From contig CM056741.1 of the NCBI GenBank assembly GCA_029851415.1, forward strand, positions 90,927,282-90,991,281: a DNA stretch of 64,000 nt. Direction: 5' to 3'. Both the position numbers and the translations under genes were made by a program. The notes below the pieces were generated by a model. The model worked only from the letters and a program-made list of their open reading frames with translations. It was not told the origin of the DNA and did not search any database. This document shows, one piece after another, positions 9,253-21,235 of this stretch (positions within the stretch are counted from its first letter, which is position 1; each line of letters opens with the position of its first letter). The stretch comes from Eretmocerus hayati. Taxonomy: Eukaryota > Arthropoda > Insecta > Hymenoptera > Aphelinidae.

Positions 9253-9737
9253 AAGCAGAATCTCGTCAATGACAAATTTTCATGCAAATTTCTTCCACGC
9301 AATCATTTTGTGCCTGATTATGAGATGATCAATGTGTTTCAGATCAGCGTCCGGGCAATTTTGGCTTCAACCCATTGACGTCTGAAATAATATTCTTATG
9401 ACACTACTTTGTTGCTCGTTTTTAGGTACAAAATAGCCCTCGAAAAAAATTTGCAGTGCATATAATCTACGTAAAATTGTTGAAACTTTCAAAATATGTC
9501 ATCGAAATCTCCGTTCAAGGCGACTCTGAAGAGCTACGTTTGAGTTTTCGACAAGAAGGGATTTTTCGAACTCAAAATCCTCTCTAGGCGGCATATTGAC
9601 CCCCGCAATCGATAACCATGGAACTGTAAGATCAAAAGAATATCTCATTGGGTCTTGAACTACAAAACCTATGGATCAGAAAATTTTTTTAAGACGAATA
9701 TGGGTCCAAGACATCGACCGAAACAGAAAGTGTTAGG
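9253..9737 (+). repeat. inverted module A, left copy
   Basis: Reverse complement is found at 12200-12672. Shared words include CCCCCGCAATCGATA, TTCAAGGCGAC.CTGAAGAGCTACGT, ACTACTTTGTTGCTCGT and GACATCGACCGAAAC. A more diverged direct copy lies at about 30750-31060. Non-coding. Confidence 0.85.
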
Positions 9738-10060
9738 ACGCTTTTATTTCCATCGTCGTTGAAACCTCTCACCCCTCTCAATCCCTACTCTGCCCATCAA
9801 ATAATTTCTAAAAAATATCATACGACATGTTACCGGTGTAAAATTGTCTGTCCTCTCCGATTCTGTGATCGGAATCAGGATAGGACAAGGTTTGAAGCAA
9901 GAAAAATGCGTATTTTCATCAAAATCTCTGTTTTTTAATAAAATCGATTCAAAATCCATGCATCGTCATCGTGAAAATCGATACATTGTCATCCGAGACA
10001 TTGGGATATGAGATTTGCAGACCTTCAACATCAAAATCATGATATTAAGAGTAAGATTGA
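9738..10060 (+). repeat. module B, left copy
   Basis: Direct homology to 31060-31380: AAACCTCTCA, ACGACATGTT, GAAAATCGATACATTGTCA, and a TTTGAAGC.AGAAAA.TGCG segment. An inverted partial copy lies at 31880-32075. Confidence 0.75.
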
Positions 10061-10980
10061 CATCTGGAATACCATGAAATCGGACAAGCGTCCGGCCGCG
10101 TATAAGTATGCCCATAATAGACTCGCTTCAAATACTATCTTGCTGATCACTGCCTCTGGGAATACAGACTATTTAACATTTTTAACATATCACATGATAT
10201 TGCTTGAAAGTTATTTGATGCCCAGAATCGAGTTTGGAAGAGTTGAGGGCTTTTAGTGCCGACAAAAATGCTTCCCAAAACCTTTTAGCTTTCTCGAAAG
10301 AGAAAACTTTTTTTTTCGGTGGAGCAAATTTTTGATCAATTTTTCCATTCGATCCATCATTCTCTCCAACAGAATTCCTCTCATCACGAAAATGTTTTGA
10401 CCATCTCGTTCCTCTCCTCAAAATCTAACGATTGTAAGAAATACTCTTCCTCGTAAAATCCTCCAAAAACTTCGATGGACTCATCTCTCCGTCGCTTTGT
10501 GTGGGTGTGTGTGTATGTGGTTTTTCACGCCACGTTTCCTCATCTACACTCCACTTTATCGACCTGTGCTTTTCTATGAGGTGTGAAGAATCACACAAAG
10601 ATGAGACCAGTGATTTGGCGTCTCTCCTCTCCCAATCGCATTGAATTTAGAGGTTTTGTGAGGTAAAATCGCCAAACCCGTGTAATTTTATAGTAAAATA
10701 TCTTTTTCTCACTCGATCTTAGAACAATTTAAGTTACTTAGACTATGGTTTTTTGGCTTAATCTATCGATCGATTAATCCCGAAATTCCATTGAATCTCC
10801 ATAAACTTATAAATATTCAGAAAAAAAGGGAAATTTCAACGAATACTCCGTTTTTGGCATATTGAAATCGATTGTATAAAAATTCTGGTTCAACTAAAGT
10901 ACAGACTTCGCTTAAAAAAAACCTCAGTTCAGATAGCCCGAATCGCCCTGATTAGCATCCTCAAAAAAATGACTCAGAAT
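10061..10980. other. AT-rich, no gene seen
   Basis: Interior of the hAT-like element. Short GT-rich tract at about 10500-10520; no domain or RNA gene recognised. Confidence 0.5.
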
Positions 10981-10989
10981 ATACTAATA

Positions 10990-11990
10990 TATAATTTTTT
11001 CAATATTTATGCATACCTCATATCTCCCCCTCGAACTAATCCATTCCTATTCATATTTCATTCAGCTACGTTGATACTTTCTCGCCATTCTAAATCGATT
11101 GGTCGATACCGGGTTTTTTTTTTTCAAAATTCGCTTCAATACAGTAAAAATTAAATTTACTCTCAAAAAATCCAAATTCTTCGGAAAGACTCCATTTTGA
11201 TAATCTCTGCATCATCAACTACGTTGAAATCTCGCCTCAACCAGACGATATATCTTACACAAAAACCCTAGTGTAGGTTATCTGTTTTCCCCTAAAAGGG
11301 AATTTTCTAAAAATAACTTAAAATGTGAGTAGAAAGTTTCATGTATAATTCGTGTTTTGCTCGTATCTCCCTCTACAACTAATTTATCCACCTCTTAATG
11401 GACTAGAGAGATACTTTTCCAGCATTCTACATCAGTTAGTTGAAATCGAATTTGATTCAGTTCCCTTCGAACCTGATTAAGACCCAATTTCTCTTTCAAA
11501 AAGCAAAATTTCCCCCCAAGCACTCCGTTTCTATCATCTATAAACCAACTGTATCAAATGTCCGCCTCAATCAAATGATTGTTTTTGCTCAAAAAACTAG
11601 ACACTCGATCATCTTAATCACCCTAGAAGTGTTATGCAAAAAAACGAATATGAGTATAAGATGAAAATTCTATCTGAAATTGATTTCTCTCTCATATCTA
11701 CCACTACAACTGATCTATCGATCTTCCAATAAAATAGACAAATATTTTCCCGCATTCTCCATCAATTAGTTGAAACCAAATTAGATTGGAGCCCTCTCTA
11801 ACATAGTGAGACGAGTTTCTTTGAAAAAAAACCAAAATTTCTACCGAAAATTCCATTTTATTAATCTTCTTCAATCTAAATGCATCAAGATCACGTATTG
11901 AATAAATGATAGATCTTTCTGAAAGATTGCATCCATTTGTTGATACCAACTTCTTTCAGGATTCCTTGAAACATGATTTAGGCGATATTT
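10990..11990. repeat. degenerate tandem repeats, about 330-345-bp period
   Basis: Recurring TATCTCCC..CTACAACTAAT boxes near 11022, 11367 and 11690. Each is followed by a CATTCT...TTGAAATCG segment and a GCCTCAA(C/T)CA segment. The words look like diverged reverse complements of the array at 29220-30340 (GGTTGAGACAG). Confidence 0.55.
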
Positions 11991-12199
11991 TTCTCGACGA
12001 ATCAAATTTCTTGACATGAGGGACGATTGAAATATATTGGACCACGGGGAATATGAAACTATTTTGTGGGAATTCTAATGATGGTTTTGAAATATGGACC
12101 AGTTTCTCAAATTTCTCATTAATTTGAGTGACTCTCTGAGACGATTACGCTAAAAGAGAGCATTCTGCTAATCTCTTTTAGCAGTGTATTTTGTTTCGG

Positions 12200-12672
12200 T
12201 CGATGTCTTGAATCCATATTCGTCTTAAAAAATTTTTCTGATCCATAGGTTTTGTAGTTCAGGACCCAATGACATATTTTTTTGATCTCACAGTTCCATA
12301 TTTATCGATTGCGGGGGTCAATATGCCGTCTAAAGAGGATTTTGAGTTTGAAATATCTTTTTTTTTGAAAACTCAAACGTAGCTCTTCAAGGTCGCCTTG
12401 AACGGAAATTTCAATCACATGTTTTGAAAATTTATAAAATTTCACGTAGATGACATGCACTGCACATTTTTTTCGAGGGCTATTTTGTACCAAAAGACGA
12501 GCAACAAAGTAGTGTCATAAAAGGATTATTTCAAGCGTTAATGGGTTAAAGCCATAATCGCCCGCACGCCGATCTGAAACACATTAATCATTAATCATCT
12601 CATAATCAGGCACAAAATGATTGCGTGGAAAAAATTTGCATGACAATTTGTCATTGACAAGATTCTGCTTAA
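12200..12672 (-). repeat. inverted module A, right copy
   Basis: Reverse complement of 9253-9737 over nearly its full length. It is followed at 12672-12757 by AACCCATTAACGCCCGGAAT and TGACATCTTTTTGA, whose inverted copy lies at about 32135-32180. Confidence 0.85.
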
Positions 12673-12759
12673 CCCATTAACGCCCGGAATGACACTTCCA
12701 TGACATCTTTTTGAAGCTCGTTATTCAGTGCAAAAAAGCCTCCAAAAATACGCTGCTAA

Positions 12760-13051
12760 AAGTAATTAGCAGAATGCTTCCTCACGGCATTATATGATAA
12801 TAATCATAACGAATAAGAAAAAAGCGTCAAATTGGGTAACTTTGGTACACGTGGGGTAACTTTGATACACCCTCGAAACGCTTGTCCTGCGTTCCAGGAG
12901 CAACAAATGGGATTCCATAGTATCAGAATCGATAACAGAATTTGCTTGGAGTGCTGTAAAATTAACTGTGTTGCTCCCGGTGTATGAATAGTTTATAGCG
13001 GGCCAGGCCGATCAATAAGTGCACTCCGAATTATAATAATTAACTTTCAAA
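12760..13051. other. junction sequence before Bel/Pao element 1, no gene seen
   Basis: Contains a short direct repeat (GGGTAACTTTGGTACAC / GGGTAACTTTGATACAC at 12832-12868). Otherwise unassigned. Confidence 0.4.
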
Positions 13052-13339
13052 TGTATTCAATAAAGCACGCGTACAAGTGGCAGCGGAAGCAAGCGAGCTG
13101 CTCGCTGCCATGACCAACAATAGGTTGATGAAAGAAGCGTGGAGTGAAAGTGTAGCAAAGAGAGAGAAAGGCTGTGACGCGTCAGCAGACGGCCACGCCG
13201 CGCAAATCATGACAGTTTGAACGTAAATTACACAATCATAATAAAAATAAAAATAGATTCTGGAATCCCATTTTTTATAACTCATTGATTCCAAAATCAA
13301 TCATTAGTTCCACTCAAAATGAATCAAAACCTCTAAACA
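13052..13339 (-). repeat. 3' LTR of Bel/Pao element 1
   Basis: 13072-13215 matches 20577-20727 (GAGCTGCTCGCTGCCATGAC, GACGCGTCAGCAGACGG). 13216-13339 matches 29043-29162 (TTACACAATCATAATAAA, TCTAAACA). This is the uninterrupted version of the LTR that element 2 split. The right edge is the TCTAAACA / TTCCGCC polypurine junction; the left edge is inferred. Confidence 0.75.
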
Positions 13340-13457
13340 TTCCGCCTACTTTCTTCATGAGGTGGAGAAGAAAAATAAAAATCAAAATATGTAACAATAT
13401 GGCCAAGAAATCAATGTAGTCATCAAGAAATTTTCTTCACATGGAACATACTGGTGT

Positions 13458-14429
13458 TCAGACATTCGCGTCACTGCAAAGCTTGATCAGCTTTGCAACA
13501 GGTTTCTTGAACTTCGACAAAGCGGTCTTCACTGTAGCCACCCTGACGAGACCATCATCTCCAGGGTGTATCCCGATCACTTGGCCCAAGGGCCAGGTAG
13601 CAGGAGGCGTGTTTTCAGCTTTGATGATGACTAGAACACCGAGTTGCAAGTTCTGGACAGCTGAGGTCCATTCGTTTCTGCGTTGTAATGATTGCAAATA
13701 CTCGCGTGACCACCTTTTCCAGAATTGCTACTGCATTTTCTGTACGAGCAACCACCTCTCGCCAGCCGGAATTTTGTCTTCAGAGACATCTTTTTCTGGT
13801 ACTATGGATGAGTCAATCTGAATCAGGAAGTGAGATGGACAGATAGGACTCAAATCCTGGACATCATCTGACATAGACACAAGGGGCCTAGAGTTCAGAA
13901 TGGCTCCGATTTGGTTGAGGAGTGTAGAGAGCTCCTCATAAGTGAGGGTATGATCACCGATCACCCTTTCCAAGTGAAATTTGACAGATTTCACTGCCGC
14001 CTCCCAGATACCACCAAAATGCGGGGTACTAGGGGGGTTGAAGTGCCAGTTGGTCTGTAATTTTGAGAGATCGTCAGACACTTGAGAAGAAAAGGCACTA
14101 GACTTCTGAAACATGTCTCGTAATTCAGCTTCTGCACCTACAAGATTAGGCCCTTGGTCGCAAAAAAGATTAGAGCATTGACCACGCCTAGCACTGAATC
14201 TGCGGAATGCAGCAATGAATCCTTTCGACAAATAGTCGGAGACAACCTCTAGGTGAGTCGCTTTGTTTGACAGACATATAAATACCAGAACATAACCCTT
14301 GCTTGATACTCGCCCTTGCCCTGGAGCTGGACACACGGGAATTGGCCCTGCGTAATCCACACCAGATTTGAGGGTTGGACTAGCTGGCTGTACTCTGGGT
14401 CTGGGTGAGTGTGCCATTCTCTGGTACAT
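13458..14429 (-). pseudogene. pol: Bel/Pao 1 integrase
   Basis: Integrase of the Bel/Pao type. SGVDYAGPIPVCPAPGQGR carries the first catalytic Asp, FCDQGPNLVGAEAELRDMF the second, and HFGGIWEAAVKSVKFHLERV the Glu. LTYEELSTLLNQIGAILNSR and the C-terminal DUF5641-like part (LVIIKAENTPPATWPLGQVI, DGLVRVATVKT) follow. The second box is CDQG, where SDNG is usual. An in-frame TAG at 13728-13730 interrupts the C-terminal domain. The zinc-binding N-terminus is cut off by the fold-back element at 14473-15456. Confidence 0.85.
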
Positions 14430-14472
14430 AGTTGAAGCTCTGTACCGAATGCAAACTGCACAGTTGGAGATA

Positions 14473-15456
14473 GACTAGGCGATACTACCGCCATCGTTTG
14501 CAAAAATAGGGGAGTGGAATTTTTTTGTGGGTACCTCTCCGGAAGACCCTCCTGATCATAGAGACGTATGGACCCAAGCCGAATTCCGATGCAACATTGT
14601 TTAAACCGAAATTGTTTAAACAATTGAGAAAAATCACTTATTTCGCCCTGAAACTAATTCTGTGAGGTAATTTGAGATATTTTGGATCGAAAAGTATTCT
14701 TGTCATTTTTCTCTAGGAGCCATCATTTCCGAGCTATAAGCGTTTCAAAATTGAAAAGACGCGAATTTTGCGATTTTGAACGTTAAATAAAAGTAACAAC
14801 AAAGCGAGAAATCGATGTTCTCAAGGTCGGGATCTATTCACTAGGGTGTCCTCTACAGGTTCCAATAGCAAAAGTCCATGGTCCCGGCTCAGAACCTTCC
14901 GTCTTCCGGAAGTTTTCAAAGCACTGTTTCTACAGGCGCCACTATAGCTATATAAATCGCGGACCGATATATATATATAGTCAATCTCAGATCCATTCAA
15001 AACAGTGCATTGAAAACTTCCGGAAATCGGAAGGTTCTGAGCCGGGACCATGGACTTTTGCTATTGGAACCTGTAGAGGACACCCTGGTGAATAGATCCC
15101 GACCTTGAGAACATCGATTTCTCGCTTTGTTGTTACCTTTATTTAACGTTCAAAATGGCAAAATTCGTGTTTTTTCAACTTTGAAACGCCTGTTGCTCGG
15201 AAATGATGGCTTTTAGAAAAAAATGACAAGAATACTTTTCGATCCAAAATATCCCAAATTACCTTACAAAATTAGTTTCAGGGCGAAATAAGTGATTTTT
15301 GTCAATTGTTTAAACAATTTCGGTTTAAACAATGTTGCATCGGAATTCGGCTTGGGTCCATATGTCTCTATGATCAGGAGGGTCTTCCGGAGAGGATCGC
15401 ACAAAAAAATTTCACTCACCTATTTTTGCAAACGATGGCGGTAGTTTCGCCTAGTC
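14473..15456. mobile_element. 984-bp fold-back MITE with TA target duplication
   Basis: Almost the whole element is one inverted repeat of about 470 bp per arm, centred near 14965. Both ends read GACTAGGCGA(A/T)ACTACCGCC inward and are flanked by TA (14471-14472 and 15457-15458). The arms keep long identical runs, for example around AGCCGGGACCATGGACTTTT and GTTTAAACAATTTCGGTTTA. It has no ORF. It interrupts the integrase of Bel/Pao 1. A TA duplication fits Tc1/mariner-type mobilisation, but the termini do not identify a family. Confidence 0.85.
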
Positions 15457-15458
15457 TA

Positions 15459-16796
15459 AGATGACTTTTCTCACAATTTGCCTACCTTTGGGAATCCAAA
15501 ACTCTGGAAGAAGAGTTGCCAGAGTGATCTGAGTTCCGCCGTGAAGCGTTATGGCATGGCATCTGCGCACAATCATCTCGGTCGAAGGGCTATTAGATGG
15601 AAGAATCATAGGGCATTTTTCATCAAATCGAGCAATGAATGCTTCAGCCTGCTACCAACTCTCAAGATACCTCCAACTATTATTGGGCAATACTTTGGAA
15701 GAGGGTGAGACTTAGATAACTCCACATCAGTGATCAAGGTGGCGATTTCGTGAGAGAAACGAGTTCTTTGTACAAAATACACCCAAGCTAGTTTTGCTCG
15801 TTCACGTTCTTGAGACAATATATGAATCCCAAACTGTTGAACATTAGCCCAGTTCTGGTGTTGAAATAGATCAGAAGTAGCATCAGGCTTGAATGAATCA
15901 AGTTTGGTTTCAGAAAGAAATCTGAGTAGATACGCTGTCATGTTAGTCAGTCGGAGAAATGACGACACTTTATCAAGCAGCTCTGCAAAGGGGGAGATTT
16001 CTCCTGCAGTGATGAGAGCGTGTGGGAGTTCTGTGACAAGGTCAAGACTGTACAGACAGTTTACAGACTGATTTTTTGACTGTTGCGATCTTCCAATGGG
16101 CCTCGAAAGAGGCCAATCGCTGACAGGGAGAGACAGCCAGTCAGGACCCATCCACCATAGCCTAGCCGATTGCATTTCGTCAGAATTATTGCCACGACTG
16201 GCGAGATCTGCAGGATTTTCTTGTGGGCGTACAGGTTTCCATGACGCTTGAAGGAGAAGTGTATGTATGGCAGAACAGTGATTTGCTACGAAAGTTGGCC
16301 ACCGAGAGGGATGGTCTTTTACAAAACAATCCATTGCATGCCAATACAAAACATCCATTGCATCAGAGTATAAGTGTACTGAAATATCGTGTATATTCGA
16401 AGACTTCAGAAGAGTTGAGGCTAATTGGGCGAGCAAAAGGACAGCGCAAAGCCCCAGTCGAGGAATAGAGACTGTTTGGATCGGTGCAACTCGAGTCTTG
16501 GCTTGAAGTAGAGTTACCTTGATACCGTCATTTGAAGCAGCTCTGAGATAGACAACAGCACTGTATGCGAGCTTTGACGCGTCACCAAAGCCGTGTAGTT
16601 GATAAATCATTGGATTTTGAGTATACCCTATCCATATGGGTATTTCAATAGCAGAAATGCAGTGCAGCTGTGAGTACCAACAATGCCAAGTTTCGAGGTC
16701 CTCTGGTCTGAGTTCCTCATCCCATCCGTACTTGCTAATCCATAACTTCTGCATGGAAATTTTAGCAGTGACGTTCATGGGTGCTAGCCAACCCAA
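15459..16796 (-). pseudogene. pol: Bel/Pao 1 RNase H and integrase N-terminal region
   Basis: Starts MGWLAPMNVTAKISMQKLWI, the end of the RT connection. It continues into RNase H (HGFGDASKLAYSAVVYLR; LYSDAMDVLYW; NPADLASRG) and the integrase-leading segment LRVGSRLKHSLL. The usual Ser after the RNase H Asp is Ala here. The main frame stops at 15606. The protein sense continues in another frame (MILPSN, LHGGTQITLATLL) up to the fold-back element. The WWMGPDWL motif typical of the family is present. Confidence 0.8.
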
Positions 16797-17030
16797 AGAA
16801 TCATAGACGGTGGCAGTTTTTGACAGGACTGGCCTCTTTGTTCATTGTTGAGTTGGTGCTATTCTTGCCTGATTAAATTTCAATAGATCAGAATGAGGGA
16901 ACCACTGCAATCCTGAGATGGAAAAGGCAGAATTTTCCTTAAAATCATCAGGATAAGATTCAGATATTTCTAACTTCTTGTGAGAAGCGAGTGAGTCAGA
17001 AGAAAGATCAATCAAAAGATTGGGTTCATT

Positions 17031-17663
17031 TCATATCCATTTTCTAAGATCAAAGCCGCCCACTCTGCAGAATTCTATGAGTTGAGTTCGCTTAGTTTCA
17101 GCTGACTCAAATGAATGACCACCTGATGCGACGTCATCCATATAAATTTCTTTTCCGAGGGCATCTGAGCCGAGGGGGAAATTTCCTTGCTCATTACGAG
17201 CTAGTTGTATACGAACTCTATTTGCAAAGTAGGGGCTAGGTTTCATACCATGTGTGATGGTATTCACATGAAAGATAGAGACTGGGAGATTGGATGATCT
17301 ACGTCTCAAAATTGATTGAAAAGCACGGTCATCCTGATGATCCCAGACTCGAAGAAAAATCTTTTCGATGTCCGCTGTGAAAAAATAGCGATATTCTCGC
17401 CAGTTGAGTCAGAAATAGGGCAATTTAGAGAGTAAATTAGGACCTACATGCAAGAAATCATTGATGGATTCCTTATCAGGAGGTTGAAAGGATCCATTGA
17501 ACACAGTTCGTAACTTTGTAGTGGTACGACTTTCTCCAAGCACACCATGTCGTGGCAAGAAAGAATATCCAGTGAGATCAGGGGCTTCAGCAACACTAGT
17601 GACATGAGACATGTGGTTGAGATCCTCATACTCATTCATAGTAAGCATCAGATAACTTCTCAT
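17031..17663 (-). pseudogene. pol: Bel/Pao 1 reverse transcriptase
   Basis: Two in-frame pieces cover the fingers and palm. SFLPRHGVLGESRTTTKLR and VFNGSFQPPDKESINDFLHV precede a break, then KEIYMDDVASGGHSFESAE carries the YMDD catalytic pair, followed by FDLRKW. In-frame stops separate the pieces (17310-17408) and cut the 3' end at 17031. This polymerase would copy the element RNA into cDNA in cytoplasmic particles. Confidence 0.85.
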
Positions 17664-18341
17664 CCCGAGACAGTCTATTCTCCAATTTATAGAGCAATTG
17701 GCGAGCAGGGAAGAGAGATTGTTCGGGTTTAAGAGTTCCTAGATCAGATTTAAAAGGAAAACTCACAATATATTTTCCATCAGATCCCCTGGAGTGAGTG
17801 ACAACGGAGTGGTCCTCACAGCGTTGCTCATTGACAGTCTGGAGAGGCTTCCTTACTGTCACCTCTTCTTGTCGCCAGAAACGTTGTAACAGCTTGTCAA
17901 CTCCAATCTCGGCCGCGCAGTGGAGAACTGTGGGTCGGCGTGGCAGAGCAGGCGATTTACCAGTAGGTCCAGACAAGAGCCAGCCAAGCTTAGAACGTGT
18001 GGCAATAGGATAGTCAGGCGCACCTTTGAGCACCTCTTCTTCAACGAGCTGTGCATGAGGTACTGCGCCAAGCAGAATTTCAACAGGAGCTTTCTCAAAA
18101 AACGAGGATCTGCGAGCTCAAGACCCTTGATGTGAACCCAGTCAGCAGCTGAATTGGTCACACGAGGCGTGTAACGGGTCACGGTTTTGAGCACCATAGA
18201 CTTGACATCGAGAGAAAAAAAGGGGTCGATGCGTGAGGTAACTGTAGCTATCGCTACGCCTTGACAGTAGGTTGGTTTTGCCTCCACCCCCTCAACTAAA
18301 GCTGAGACTGACTTTTTTGGTAGATTCAGGCGCTGACACAA
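17632..18341 (-). pseudogene. pol: Bel/Pao 1 protease and spacer
   Basis: Frames in two phases read as the aspartic-protease-to-RT spacer of Bel/Pao elements: LNLPKKSVSALVEGVEAKPT, VHIKGLELADPRF (family: LxxLxLADPxF), then ATRSKLGWLLSGPTGK and LLQRFWRQEEV. The phase changes around 18030 and again near 17650. The protease active-site Asp region, expected just upstream, lies in the disordered stretch at about 18342-18387. Confidence 0.75.
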
Positions 18342-18386
18342 AGATTCAGAAATGAAGTTGGTTCGTGAGCATTGATCAACAATTGC

Positions 18387-19007
18387 TCAAGCAAAGGTGC
18401 TATCCCCTTGTTTGTTCGAAACTCTAACCCAAGCAGTTGAAAGTAGAACGGTTTCAGTATTTCTGAGTGAGCTTACGTTCTGAGAGCTTGTCAAAGTGGT
18501 TAAGGGGGTAGTTTTATTAGCATCATTGTTTTGAGGAGGAGTTGCAGGTTTTGCACTCGCACTATCAGCATGCAACGGGTAATGATGCTTGAGACGACAC
18601 TTATTGCATTTATTGGGAGCACGACATTTGTCAAAATGATGGTTTCCCAAACAATTGAAGCATCGTATTTTGGATTTAGCGGAAGCCCTCCTTTCGTTGA
18701 CACTCTTAGCTTTGAAAGTTTTACACTCTCGAATATAGTGAGATTGCTGACAACAAAAGCATTTTCTTGCTTGAGACTGATCAGCTGATTGAGAGGTGTG
18801 CAGAGGTTTCGCACTCTGTTGCAAATTTTTGGGGGTGGAATCAGTAGTAGGTTTTCTGGGTTTCTGCCCATTGACATCACTAGCAGAGGGAATACTCATG
18901 AAGCTACTAGCCTCAATAGCTTCTAAAGTGTTCAAGCGAGTTTTGAGAGATTCCGCATTTGTGCAAAAGTAGGAGGGTCCAAAGATTAACCGAGAGAGGT
19001 TTCCCAC
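18387..19007 (-). pseudogene. gag: Bel/Pao 1 Gag C-terminal part with zinc knuckles
   Basis: Contains CFCCQQSHYIRECKTF, then CFNCLGNHHFDKCRAPNKCN and CRLKHHYPLH. This is the CCHC array of Bel/Pao Gag that binds element RNA. A Thr/Gln-rich linker follows, leading to the protease. The frame is uninterrupted over 206 codons and matches the frame of most downstream pol pieces. The N-terminal part is separated by stops (19008-19185). Confidence 0.85.
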
Positions 19008-19185
19008 AATTTTCGAGATTCGTTATCTAAACGACTAGCTGTGAGGTAAACAAGCTAGACATCCCAAGATTCAGTAGGCCGTTTCATTGCTGGAAGCGCC
19101 AAGAGAGGATTGGTGGTGCCATTGATTAAATCCCGCAACTCATCCGCTGATTCATTCTGCAGTGGCTTCACTGCAAACAAATCAT

Positions 19186-19572
19186 TCAAATGCGTCCCAT
19201 AGATACGCCCTGGACTAAGCTAGCAGCTTCGCCCTCTAGATGGGCTTTGAGGTAATAGAATTTCACAGTATCAGAGAAATTGGATTTGATAATAGTAGCA
19301 GTAAAATTTTCTCGGAAGCGAGTCCAGTCTTTCACATTGCCCGAAAAAGGCTTGATATCAATAGGAGCTAGACGTGCAGACTGAATTTCAGGCATAACTG
19401 CTTGAGTAGTATTGGTATCTTCACCAACCGTATGCACAGATGAATGAATATCTTGGAGCAAGTACTGTTTAAAATCTCCTAGTACATCAAGGTAGATATC
19501 CTCAATCGCATCTATTTCCCCATTCGAAAAGTAATCATAGCGTGGATTGAGAACCTTGGGCTCGTCAAGCAT
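19186..19572 (-). pseudogene. gag: Bel/Pao 1 Gag N-terminal part
   Basis: Reads IDIKPFSGNVKDWTRFRENF then FYYLKAHLEGEAASLVQG. This is the DUF1759-type Gag core (PxFxGdxxxWxxFxxxF...YLxxxLxGxAxxxI) characteristic of Bel/Pao. An upstream acidic stretch fits the N-terminal helical region. It is in a different phase from the zinc-knuckle part. Confidence 0.85.
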
Positions 19573-20569
19573 AGCCTTGTGGTTATTTTGGAAAGTTTTT
19601 CAATCTAGTTGTAGTTGCTCTAATCGAACTTCGGTTTTTCCGCGATTTTTCTTTTCACCTCCTTTGATGAAATTCACATAAGAGTTGGCAATTTTTCGCT
19701 TCAAGTTCATTTGTGCGTCGACAAACTCCTTCATTATGGAAGAATTTGGAAGTAAAGAATGGTGCAAATCGATCAAAAAGAGACTGAGTCAGAATTTCAG
19801 TACCAAAGCGAACAGGAAAGATTTTTGCGGGATTTTTCAGTTGGAAAAAACACCACATCAATAGTCGTGGAATGTTGAAAGAGGATATTCACACCTATGA
19901 AATTATCATGAGAATGACGCAAAGTCATATGGAGCATAAGCAAGAAGCTCCGTGCTCGAGCAGCTACAATGTATGTTCAGCCGGCACACAATTAGAAACG
20001 ATATGGAGCGAGCTTACTTTAAATCAGCTGTGACGTGGCAACTAAGCGAGGCATAGTGAAGCTACCGATGATCGGCTTTACAAACAGCAACCGGAGCGTC
20101 AGTGAAGACAAGCGGTAGCCCCTCGAAGCTCTTCGCCGTTGACTGCAACTGCGTCGGTACGGCAGGGCTTGACGTTGCCTTGCTCCCGGCGCCGCTCCCC
20201 AGGTCGATGGCAGGTTAACCGCAAGCTCACCGCCCACTTTGCTCACTCTTGTGAGCAGGTTGGGTACACGACTCAACGTCAAATACCACTTGGCCACCAC
20301 ATGTGCACTGAGGTTTGCCCAGCACGGTCACTCGCGTTATACGCGCCACGTGCACACGCTCACTACTCGGCGACTCTGCCAAGGTTGCCCGATATAGCTT
20401 TAAGCTCCCCTGCGGACACGCAGGATCGTCGCGAGACGAAGCTTCATCAGGGCCTATCACTTGCGAGAACAACGATCGCGAGATCGAGGATGGAAAGCAC
20501 GTGATGTCTCGCGAAAGCAAGTCGAGCGCGGCACTGGAAATGGCGTCCCACGCGGCACAATTCTGTGAG
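19573..20569 (-). other. 5' leader of Bel/Pao element 1
   Basis: Between gag and the 5' LTR. The part next to gag is AT-rich; 20020-20570 is markedly GC-richer. Open frames on both strands there have no recognisable motif. I could not place the primer-binding site. Confidence 0.5.
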
Positions 20570-20727
20570 AATCGGACAAGTGGCAGCGAGAGCAAGCGAG
20601 CTGCTCGCTGCCATGACCGACGATAGATTGATGAGAGAAGCGTGGAGCGGAAGTGTAGCAAAGAGAGAGATAAGCTGTGACGCGTCAGCAGACGGTCACG
20701 CCGCGCAAATCATGACGATTTGAATGT
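20570..20727 (-). repeat. 5' LTR of Bel/Pao element 1, part 1
   Basis: Matches 13072-13215. It is cut at 20727 by insertion of element 2, and the rest of this LTR resumes at 29043. The last five bases before the insertion, AATGT, correspond to AACGT after it. Confidence 0.8.
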
Positions 20728-21235
20728 TGTTTGGGTGAAGCCCAGAATATTAGTTATAAAATCGCGATGGGGCGCTCGAGGCCAGGGCAGTCGAAGCGTT
20801 AATTTATAACTCTCGATTTCTGTGATCATGAAATGGTTGAATTTATACACTTTCCGTTTCACTACATTTGGTTATAGAAAAAAAGGCGCGAGAGAAGTGA
20901 GGGGTGAAATCGCGACGCGGAGAGATTCATTTGGCGAAGAAAATGCGATGGAGCTCGCGGCACTTGAAAATCGCGAGGGTGAGCTAGGCTTACAATAATT
21001 AGCCTGCTCGGCGGTCGGTGGTCAACTACCGCTCCGCCGAAGCGAGATCGCCGTCGAGGCTGAGAGGGACTGAGGGAGAGCAATGTTGCCGATTTTCTAG
21101 GAATTTTGAATGTGCCAATCAGCAGGCATTAAAATCACACGATTTTAAGGAGAGAAAAGTTCATTGCTCTGCCTTGGCTCTCTCGTTCTCGAAAGCTCTA
21201 GAAATATATCCGAATATAACCGACTGTCCCGAACA
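20728..21235 (-). repeat. 3' LTR of Bel/Pao element 2
   Basis: 508 bp, homologous throughout to 28535-29042, including GGCGCTCGAGGCCAGGGCAG and GGTCGGTGGTCAACT. Would carry the poly(A) signal of the element. Confidence 0.95.

Noticed and set aside
20139..20661. Overlapping frames of 100-140 codons in the Bel/Pao 1 leader
   Set aside because: GC-rich untranslated leader; frames on opposite strands are mutual shadows.
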